In this document: in pieces, positions 57,713 through 64,000 of the stretch
Numbering within the stretch: position 1 is the first letter of the stretch
How the letters are laid out: each line of letters opens with the position of its first letter
Source: Kumtagia sp044326205
GTDB taxonomy: Bacteria > Pseudomonadota > Alphaproteobacteria > Rhizobiales > Rhizobiaceae
Length of the DNA: 64,000 bases
Assembly: GCF_044326205.1 (NCBI RefSeq)
Contig: NZ_JBIRCY010000013.1
Span: 92,099-156,098 of the forward strand
Reading direction: 5' to 3'
The notes under the pieces: model-generated
Database searches by the model: none
Seen by the model: only the letters and a program-made list of their open reading frames with translations
What the model was told of the DNA's origin: nothing
Position numbers and translations under genes: made by a program

Positions 57713-58851
57713 CAGGCGCCCTCCCCCTTCGCGGCAGGTACACCCATGCTGCGCGGACTGAGCGAAGCAAAGATCGTCTGCACCGTCGGCCGGAACATGT
57801 GCTCCAGAGCGCCGGCGAAGAGGATGACCAGACCCATCATGATGATGATCATGTCGCGCGACACGTTGGGCATCTCGAAGGCCAGTTCCGCGCCGCCCTG
57901 ATAGAGCGCGCCGAACAGGACCGCCGCAGCGATGATGCCGACCGGATGCGAGCGGCCCATCAGCGCCACGGCGATGCCGACGAAACCGGCGCCCGCGACG
58001 AATTCCAATTGCATACGGTGCTGGTCGCCCATGATCGGGTTCAGCGCCATCATGCCGGCCAAGCCGCCGGAAATCAGCATGGCGACGATGGTGATGCGCG
58101 CCTCGCCGATGCCCGCATATCGCGCTGCCTTGGAGCTGAAGCCGAAAGTGCGCATCTCGTAGCCGAGTTTTGTCCGCCAGATCAGCACCCAGACCACCCA
58201 GGCCATGAACAGCGCCAGGAGGAAGGAGATGTTGAGCGGCGCCGAGCGCACCGACAGGCCGAAGACTTCCATCAGCCAGCCAAGCTTGGGCAACTGCGCA
58301 CCTTCAAGGAAGTCGCGCGTCTGCGGCGCCATCGAGCCGGCAGGCTTGAACACGTTGACCAGCAGGTAAACCATCGCGCTGGACGCGATGTAGTTGAACA
58401 TGATCGTGGTGATGACGATGTGCGAGCCACGCCTGGCTTGAAGATAGGCGGGAATGAAGGCCCAGGCCGCGCCCACAAGCGCCGAACCGACGATCGCCAG
58501 CGGAAAGGTCAGCCACCAGGGCAGGATGCCGTCGAAGGTCAGGCAGACCAGCGCGACGCCGATGCCGGCGATATAGGCCTGCCCCTCGCCGCCGATGTTG
58601 AACAGGCCGGCATGGAAGGCGACCGCGACGGCAAGGCCGGTGAAGATGAAGGTGGTGGCGTAATAGAGCGTGTAGGCGAGGTTCTGGCCGGAGCCGAACG
58701 CACCGTCGACCAGTACAACCGCCGCCTTCAGCGGGTTCTCCCCGACCAAGAGCACGACAATGCCGGCGACGAAGAAGGCAACCAGTAGGTTGATCAGCGG
58801 GATCAGGCCGTAATCGGCCCAACGGGGGAGTCTTGCGAAGGGAGTGCTCAT
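57712..58851 (-). CDS. Nucleoside-type (BMP-class) ABC transporter permease
   Basis: This 379-residue membrane permease pairs with the one encoded downstream. The class motif FNIGGEGQAYIAGIGVAL lies near residue 95, and AARYAGIGEARITIVAMLISG near residue 250. Its start touches the ATPase stop by one base (58851). The two form the channel of the importer. Confidence 0.9.
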   Translation of the reverse strand: MSTPFARLPRWADYGLIPLINLLVAFFVAGIVVLLVGENPLKAAVVLVDGAFGSGQNLAYTLYYATTFIFTGLAVAVAFHAGLFNIGGEGQAYIAGIGVALVCLTFDGILPWWLTFPLAIVGSALVGAAWAFIPAYLQARRGSHIVITTIMFNYIASSAMVYLLVNVFKPAGSMAPQTRDFLEGAQLPKLGWLMEVFGLSVRSAPLNISFLLALFMAWVVWVLIWRTKLGYEMRTFGFSSKAARYAGIGEARITIVAMLISGGLAGMMALNPIMGDQHRMQLEFVAGAGFVGIAVALMGRSHPVGIIAAAVLFGALYQGGAELAFEMPNVSRDMIIIMMGLVILFAGALEHMFRPTVQTIFASLSPRSMGVPAAKGEGA

Positions 58852-60383
58852 TACTCCGCCGCCTCCCGCTTCTCCACACCGGCCATCAGCAGGCCGAGTT
58901 CGCCCTCGCTCGCCTCCGGTCCGCGCTCGCCGACGACGCGGCCGGCGAACATCACCAGGATGCGATCGGACAGCGAGCGTATCTCGTCGAGCTCCACCGA
59001 GATCAGCAGCACCGCCTTGCCGGCGTCGCGCATGGCGATCAGCCTTTTGTGGATGAACTCGATGGCGCCGACATCGACGCCGCGCGTCGGCTGGCCGACG
59101 ATCAGCACGCCGGGGTCCTGCTCTATCTCCCGCGCCAGCACGATCTTCTGCTGGTTGCCACCCGAGAAATTCGCAGTCTTCAGCCGGTCGTTGGCCGGGC
59201 GGATATCGTATTTTTCGATTTTTTCGCGGGCATCCGCGTGGATCGCCTCGATGTTCAGGAACGGCCCGCGCAGATATTGCGGCTTGTCGTGATAGCCGAG
59301 GATCGAGTTTTCCGCCTCCTCGAAGGCAAGCACCAGGCCGACATGGTGGCGGTCCTCCGGCACATGCGCCAGGCCACGGTCGCGCAACTCGCCGGGGTCG
59401 GCATGGCCGGTGACGTCGATCGGCTTGCCATCGAGCAGCACCGTGCCCGCCTCCGCCTTGCGGATGCCGGAGATCGCCTCGATCAGTTCGGACTGGCCGT
59501 TGCCGGCCACACCGGCGATACCGACGATCTCGCCGGCGCGCACATCCAGCGAGACGCCGTCGACCATGACCACGCCTCGCGAATCCCTGACAACGAGATC
59601 CTTCACCGAAAGCTTGACCCCCGCCGGTTTCGCCTCGCCCTTCTCGACCCGCAGCAGAACGCGGCGGCCGACCATCAGTTCTGCAAGCTCCTCGACCGTT
59701 GTCTCGGATGTCTTGCGGGTGGCAACCATTGTGCCCTGCCGCATCACCGAAACCGTGTCGGTGATCGCCATGATCTCGCGCAGCTTGTGGGTGATCAGCA
59801 CCACCGTCTTGCCCTCGTCCTTCAGCATTTTGAGGATGCGGAAGAGGTGGTCGGCCTCGGCGGGGGTCAGCACGCCGGTCGGCTCGTCGAGGATGAGGAT
59901 GTCGCAGCCTCGGAACAGCGCCTTCAAAATCTCGACGCGCTGCTGCAAGCCGACCGGAAGCTCCTCGATGATGGCATCCGGATCGACTTCCAGTCCGTAT
60001 TCGCGCTCCAGCCGTTGCAGTTCCGAGCGCGCCTTGGAGATCGAGGCGTTGAGCAGCGGCTCGCCCTCGGCGCCGAGGATGACGTTTTCGATGACGGTGA
60101 AATTCTGCACCAGCATGAAGTGCTGGTGCACCATGCCGATGCCGGCGGCGATGGCGTCGTTCGGCGTGTGGATCAAGGTGGCCTTGCCGCCGACATGCAC
60201 CTCGCCGCTATCGGCCTGATAGAAGCCATAGAGGATCGACATCAGCGTCGACTTGCCGGCGCCGTTCTCGCCGATGATGCCGTGGATGGTGCCGCGCTCG
60301 ACCTCGAGGTTGATGTCGCGGTTGGCGCGCACGGCGCCGAAACTCTTGTTGATGCCGATGAGCTGGATCGCGGCTTGCGCCAT
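58851..60383 (-). CDS. Nucleoside-type ABC transporter ATPase (two fused NBDs)
   Basis: This 510-residue ATPase has two nucleotide-binding domains. The first has GENGAGKSTL, LPVGLQQRVEILKAL and ILILDEPTGVLTP; the second has a degenerate GVAGNGQSELIEA, then FSGGNQQKIVLAREI. This is the usual fused form, unlike the split pair at 15370-16843. It is the first gene of its operon. The binding-protein gene normally found with it is not in the window. Confidence 0.93.
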   Translation of the reverse strand: MAQAAIQLIGINKSFGAVRANRDINLEVERGTIHGIIGENGAGKSTLMSILYGFYQADSGEVHVGGKATLIHTPNDAIAAGIGMVHQHFMLVQNFTVIENVILGAEGEPLLNASISKARSELQRLEREYGLEVDPDAIIEELPVGLQQRVEILKALFRGCDILILDEPTGVLTPAEADHLFRILKMLKDEGKTVVLITHKLREIMAITDTVSVMRQGTMVATRKTSETTVEELAELMVGRRVLLRVEKGEAKPAGVKLSVKDLVVRDSRGVVMVDGVSLDVRAGEIVGIAGVAGNGQSELIEAISGIRKAEAGTVLLDGKPIDVTGHADPGELRDRGLAHVPEDRHHVGLVLAFEEAENSILGYHDKPQYLRGPFLNIEAIHADAREKIEKYDIRPANDRLKTANFSGGNQQKIVLAREIEQDPGVLIVGQPTRGVDVGAIEFIHKRLIAMRDAGKAVLLISVELDEIRSLSDRILVMFAGRVVGERGPEASEGELGLLMAGVEKREAAE

Positions 60384-60565
60384 GCACTTGTCCCACTCTT
60401 ATTTTTATCGTTTGGTCAAAACCGCTAGCACGCAGGCTGTCCCCTGCCAATCGTCCCGGCCCGGCTACTCTCGACAAATCCACCGGTGCTTGTCAATTTC
60501 GATCGCTGGTGCGAAGGGCTTGGCGATCACCTCGCCTCCCTGACGAACCCGCACAGGAGCATTTC

Positions 60566-60775
60566 ATGGTCATGCCGGCCGACCGCCTGACGACGCTGGA
60601 GATCCGCGCCACCGAACAGGAGAAGACGATCGAAGAGCTTTCGGGGCAGATTGCCGAGCAGTGGAAGGTGATCGACCGGATGCAGAAGAAGCTCGACGCG
60701 CTGACCGAGCGGTTCCTGAGCCTGGAGGAACAGGTGCAGCCCGACGTACCGGTGACCAAGCCGCCGCACTGGTAA
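60566..60775 (+). CDS. slyX: SlyX-family protein
   Basis: This 69-residue coiled-coil protein (LTTLEIRATEQEKTIEELSG; RMQKKLDALTERFLSLEEQV) ends in KPPHW, the typical SlyX C terminus. Its function is unknown. CAGGAG precedes the ATG at 60566. It is divergent from the nucleoside transporter operon. Confidence 0.87.
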   Translation: MVMPADRLTTLEIRATEQEKTIEELSGQIAEQWKVIDRMQKKLDALTERFLSLEEQVQPDVPVTKPPHW

Positions 60776-60878
60776 AGGCTGGGCCGGGCGGACACGTCAA
60801 CCATGTCGCGTCGAGGCCGGTGCACCGGCTGTACAGAAATGCCGGTTCGCGGCATTATCCCTTCGGGGACCTTTCAAC

Positions 60879-61274
60879 ATGAGCGACACCGACCGACTTG
60901 CCCGGGCGGGCAACTATGTCTTCGGCCTGATGGACGAGGCCGAACGCGAGCGTGCCGAACGCGACATTGAGCGCGACGCCTCGTTCCGAGACGCGGTGAT
61001 GGAAATCGCCGAGCGCGTGCGGCTGTCCAAAACCCGTGCCGATCCGCATACATGGGACGCTGTTTCGGCCGCGTTGAGCGCGCTACCGCAGATGCAACCC
61101 CGAAACGGCGAGCCGAATCCACCGACGCTTGCCAAGGCTGCAAATCAACCGGCTCCGCCCTTACCCTCCCTGCTCGACCGCACGGGCCGGCGGGACGCGC
61201 TGCAGATCGGTCTCATTCTGGTCGGACTTATCGCCGCCTTCGCCCTGGGCTACCTCGTCGGCATCAGCCGCTGA
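60879..61274 (+). CDS. Anti-sigma-factor-like small membrane protein
   Basis: This 131-residue protein has an N-terminal helical domain (ARAGNYVFGLMDEAERERAE, RDASFRDAVMEIAERV), like the zinc-free anti-sigma N-domain seen in RskA/ChrR relatives. A linker and one membrane helix near the C terminus follow (LQIGLILVGLIAAFALGYLV). It lacks a periplasmic sensor part, and no sigma factor gene is adjacent. It may instead be a small regulator of another kind. Confidence 0.6.
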   Translation: MSDTDRLARAGNYVFGLMDEAERERAERDIERDASFRDAVMEIAERVRLSKTRADPHTWDAVSAALSALPQMQPRNGEPNPPTLAKAANQPAPPLPSLLDRTGRRDALQIGLILVGLIAAFALGYLVGISR

Positions 61275-61296
61275 CGCCGCCGCGCACCGCGCGCGC

Positions 61297-61653
61297 TCAA
61301 GTCTTCGCCGGCTCCCACAACTCGATCGGATTGCCTTCCGGATCGTGGATGCGACAGAAGCGGCCGACTTCCGAATCCCACTCCGCCCGCGTCTCGACAG
61401 CGATGCCCACGACTTTGAGATCGGCCATCATGGCGTCGAGATCGTCGACACGGAAATTGATCAGCCACTGTTTCTCGCGGGCGAAATAATCCGTGTCCTC
61501 GTTAAATGGCGAAAACACCGTGTGGCCAGCCTCCTGCGTCCACACGCTCTTGGCGATGTCGTTGATGCCGAGATGGGTCTCGTACCAGGCGGCCAGCGCC
61601 TTGGGATCGCGCGCCCGGAAGAAAAACCCGCCTATGCCGGTGACTTTCGCCAT
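61297..61653 (-). CDS. VOC-superfamily (glyoxalase-like) protein
   Basis: This 118-residue VOC-domain protein has FFFRARDPKALAAWYETHLG at the N terminus and the closing FCRIHDPEGNPIELWEP with the metal-type Glu. Both beta-alpha-beta-beta-beta modules are present. The substrate is unknown. The gap to the GNAT gene upstream is 4 bp, so the two are cotranscribed. Confidence 0.87.
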   Translation of the reverse strand: MAKVTGIGGFFFRARDPKALAAWYETHLGINDIAKSVWTQEAGHTVFSPFNEDTDYFAREKQWLINFRVDDLDAMMADLKVVGIAVETRAEWDSEVGRFCRIHDPEGNPIELWEPAKT

Positions 61654-61657
61654 TCGC

Positions 61658-62122
61658 CTAACCTAGCCGCAAATCCTTGGACATCACAACAGCCGGGTCG
61701 CCATGTTGAAGGAAGCGCTCGGCCACGGTCCATCCAAGCGTAGTGTAAAACGCCTCCGCGCCATGCGTGTAGAGGTAGAGCGCCTCACAGCCGACAGACC
61801 GCGCATGCCCTTCGATCGCCGCGACCAGCCGGGAGCCTATGCCGCGCTTGCGATACTGTGGAGCGACCAAAAGTCCGGCAAGCCAGGGTCTTTGGTCATA
61901 GTCAAGGTCAAGCTCCTCGCGAACCAGGAGGCAGTTTCCCACAAGCTTGCGATCGACCTCGGCGACCAGCGCCGCCTCAAAGCCATCACCTCCTAGCAAC
62001 TTCTCCAGACCCGCGGCATCCTCCGCCACGGTTCGCTCGCTGCCGTCGAAGAAGATGGCATGGCGCAAGGTGGCGGCTGCCGCGATATCGGACCGTTCCA
62101 TGGGACGAATGATGGCCGACAT
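61658..62122 (-). CDS. GNAT-family N-acetyltransferase
   Basis: This 154-residue acetyltransferase has the acetyl-CoA loop LVAPQYRKRGIGSRLVAAIE and the later ALYLYTHGAEAFYTTLGW. The start is ATG at 62122 (MSAIIRPMERSD). The residues upstream are not conserved. The acceptor is unknown. Confidence 0.87.
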   Translation of the reverse strand: MSAIIRPMERSDIAAAATLRHAIFFDGSERTVAEDAAGLEKLLGGDGFEAALVAEVDRKLVGNCLLVREELDLDYDQRPWLAGLLVAPQYRKRGIGSRLVAAIEGHARSVGCEALYLYTHGAEAFYTTLGWTVAERFLQHGDPAVVMSKDLRLG

Positions 62123-62311
62123 GCAAAATCCGTCTCGAATGCGCGACATTGAATGCTGAATGCGACGCGCTCACGCAAGCGTTCCCGCAGCCCGATGTAA
62201 AGGCGAGTTCTCCTTATCTGGCAAGCTTCGCCGGCTGCATTCAACGCCCTGTCACAGACGGCCAATAGTAACCCCGCCATCGACAATAGCCTGGAATCGA
62301 GGAGAATCGGG

Positions 62312-63601
62312 ATGATCGGACGGCGGAGTTTTCTGATCGGCAGCGCCATCGCGGCGGCAAGTGCAGCCACAGTCAAGGCGACGGCGGCAGCCGAGACAGC
62401 CGTCCTGCCGGCACTCGACGCGGCAGCGGTGGCCACCGACAGCACCTTTTGGGCGGCTGTTCAGGACCTTTACGATGTCGACCGCTCCATCGCCAATCTG
62501 GAGAACGGCTACTGGGGCATCATGGCCCGTCCGGTTCTCGAAGCCTACATCGAGAACACAAAGCGCGTGAACCGCCAGAACTCATTCTATGCCCGCAGCG
62601 CCTTCGGCGGCGATTTCGAGAACGTCCGCCTCCGCGTGGCGGCCGCCGTTGGCGCGCAGCCGGAGGAGATCGCCATCACCCGTGGCGCCACCGAGGCGCT
62701 GCAGATCCTGATCTCCGGCTACAACAGGCTGCAGCCGGGCGACACGGTGCTCTATTCCGATCTCGACTATGATTCCATGCAGTACGCCATGGCCATGCTG
62801 AAGGACCGGCGCGGCGTCGAGGTGAAGACCTTCGCGATCCCGGAGCCGGCAACGAAAGAAGCTGTGCTCGAAACCTACAAGACGGTCCTTGATCAGACGC
62901 CCAAGGCGAAGCTGCTGCTGCTGACGCATCTGTCGCACCGCACCGGGCTGGTGATGCCGATCCGCGAGATCGCCGACATGGCGCGCGCAAAGGGCGTGGA
63001 CGTCATTGTCGACGCGGCGCATTCGTGGGGTCAGATACCGTTCAACGCGCCCGACCTCGGCGCCGACTTCGTCGGCTTCAACCTGCACAAATGGATCGGC
63101 GCGCCGGTTGGAATGGGCTTCTTCTACATCAAGAAGGATCGGCTGGCCGACATCGACATCCATATGGGCGACCAGGACTGGCCGGCGGACGACATCCGCT
63201 CACGCGTGCACACCGGCACGATCAATTTTGCGGCCGCGCTCAGCGTGCCGTCCGCGATCGACCTGCATGAAAGAATCAGCGCGCCGGCCAAGAACGCCCG
63301 GCTGAACCATCTGCGCAATTACTGGGTGGAAAAGCTGCGTCCGGTCGAGACGGTGGAAATCCTGACGCCGGACGACGCGGCGATGCATGCCGGCATCACC
63401 TCGTTCCGCATCAAGGGCAAGGGCAGCAAGGACGACAACAACGCGGTAGTCGTGCGTCTGCGCGACGAGTTCAAGGTGCTGACCGTGCGCCGCGCCGGCG
63501 TGGCGGCCGGCCAGTGCATCCGCTTATCGCCGGCGCTCTACACGACCGAGGCCGAACTCGACCGGCTGGTGGCGGCGCTGACGTCTATTGCCAGCTCGTA
63601 A
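62312..63601 (+). CDS. Tat-exported PLP-dependent class V aminotransferase-fold enzyme
   Basis: This 429-residue enzyme has an N-terminal twin-arginine leader (GRRSFLIGSAIAAASAA, then an Ala-rich stretch), so it is probably folded with cofactor and exported to the periplasm. The PLP lysine is in FVGFNLHKWIGAP, and upstream are ITRGATEALQILI and VIVDAAHSWGQ, as in isopenicillin-N-epimerase-like proteins. The siderophore-modifying PvdN of pseudomonads is a known Tat-exported relative. No siderophore genes are nearby, so its substrate is open. Confidence 0.87.
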   Translation: MIGRRSFLIGSAIAAASAATVKATAAAETAVLPALDAAAVATDSTFWAAVQDLYDVDRSIANLENGYWGIMARPVLEAYIENTKRVNRQNSFYARSAFGGDFENVRLRVAAAVGAQPEEIAITRGATEALQILISGYNRLQPGDTVLYSDLDYDSMQYAMAMLKDRRGVEVKTFAIPEPATKEAVLETYKTVLDQTPKAKLLLLTHLSHRTGLVMPIREIADMARAKGVDVIVDAAHSWGQIPFNAPDLGADFVGFNLHKWIGAPVGMGFFYIKKDRLADIDIHMGDQDWPADDIRSRVHTGTINFAAALSVPSAIDLHERISAPAKNARLNHLRNYWVEKLRPVETVEILTPDDAAMHAGITSFRIKGKGSKDDNNAVVVRLRDEFKVLTVRRAGVAAGQCIRLSPALYTTEAELDRLVAALTSIASS

Positions 63602-63614
63602 GGAGCACGTGCCG

Positions 63615-63691
63615 GGGACGGTTTCCTTTTTCGGCCCGCGCGACTTCCAGACCGCTGCGGCTCTTCTGCCGAAAGTAAAGTCAACCGTCCC
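63615..63691. repeat. Imperfect inverted repeat after the PLP enzyme gene
   Basis: GGGACGGTT at 63615-63623 and AACCGTCCC at 63683-63691 are perfect mirror arms. Inner CGGC/GCCG sequences also pair. The right arm is followed by TTTT, so it could act as a terminator, or it may be a dispersed repeat beside the IS element. Confidence 0.6.
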
Positions 63692-63808
63692 TTTTAGTGT
63701 CCGTCCGGGGACTTTGTGAGCGGGCAGAATCGGTTGTCGGATTTTGAGTTTCTGGTTTTGGATCGGTTGTGATTCCTTGTTCGGCATGATTCGAGAAGGA
63801 ATGCGCCG

Positions 63809-64000
63809 ATGTGGACCGCCGAGAACCGGGCTCGCTACAACCGTGATCATCTGCGTTATCCGAGCGATCTGACCGATGAGGAATGGGCGCTGATCGAACC
63901 GCTGATCCCGCCCGGCAGGCCAGGCGGCGGCAAGCGGAGCGTGAAGCTGCGCGAGGTGGTCAATGGGCTGATGTATGTGTTGTCGACCGGTTGCCAGTGG
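63809..64000 (+). mobile_element. IS5-family transposase, 3' part outside the window
   Basis: The first 64 residues of a transposase are visible: RYPSDLTDEEWALIEPLIPP and KRSVKLREVVNGLMYVLSTG, the DUF4096 N-terminal domain typical of IS5-group elements with an IS4/IS5 DDE catalytic part further on. GAGAAGGA lies upstream of the ATG. The left end of the IS should lie about 100 bp before the gene, near 63695-63715, but I cannot fix the terminal inverted repeat without the right end. Confidence 0.85.

Noticed and set aside
60879..61274. Anti-sigma-like protein as part of a sigma/anti-sigma pair
   Set aside because: No sigma factor gene is adjacent on either strand, so a pair cannot be claimed from this window.

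Overview
The window is one contiguous, GC-rich stretch of an alphaproteobacterial chromosome or large replicon, most likely from the Hyphomicrobiales and close to Mesorhizobium or other Phyllobacteriaceae. The basis is the gene content (olsB ornithine-lipid acyltransferase, DUF2849 in the cys cluster, sppA-ihfB-lapA order, ubiE-ubiB-coaBC), EcfG-type general-stress promoters, and many rhizobial-type palindromic intergenic repeats. I saw no rRNA, tRNA or CRISPR array. The only IS element is cut off by the right edge.

Region 1 (1-12415) is a sugar-acid catabolic locus. A ten-gene minus-strand operon encodes a carbohydrate ABC importer (binding protein, two permeases, ATPase), a mandelate-racemase-like enolase, a mutarotase, a Gfo/Idh oxidoreductase, a MaoC protein, an SDR and L-fuconate dehydratase. 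An IclR regulator and a COG3618 amidohydrolase (probable fuconolactonase) are read divergently, and a FAH-family hydrolase/dehydratase enters from the left edge. Together these fit non-phosphorylative L-fucose (or a related 6-deoxy/pentose sugar) degradation. A toxin-antitoxin pair follows (12463-13230). Its toxin gene is interrupted in frame by a palindromic repeat.

Region 2 (13234-24067) is a second, less familiar catabolic locus. A ribose-type ABC transporter has its usually fused double ATPase split into two genes. With it are a periplasmic binding protein, a second binding-protein-like gene without a signal peptide, a family III CoA-transferase and a MaoC hydratase, all on the minus strand. 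A beta-propeller lactonase and an aldehyde dehydrogenase are divergent. The substrate is unknown. This is the best candidate for an undescribed pathway.

Region 3 (24182-38374) is mostly housekeeping: sppA, ihfB, lapA-like, an ornithine cyclodeaminase-like enzyme, an EVE protein, two RNA methyltransferases, lspA, an acuI-type reductase, a hybrid histidine kinase, olsB, a TRIC-like channel, grpE, and a small gene with an EcfG-like promoter that resembles the anti-sigma protein NepR.

Region 4 (38395-51061) holds a sulfate-assimilation operon (cysG-DUF2849-cysI-cysH-DUF934), two genes with clear EcfG promoters, a decayed parDE remnant, a KefB/YbaL-type antiporter and the minus-strand ubiE-ubiB-coaBC genes.

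Region 5 (51165-60383) is nucleoside and base salvage: add, upp, a retropepsin-like protease, deoA, a purine nucleoside phosphorylase, cdd and a BMP-type nucleoside ABC transporter with no binding-protein gene in view. The right end (60566-64000) has slyX, a small membrane protein, VOC and GNAT proteins, a Tat-exported PLP enzyme and the start of an IS5-family transposase.
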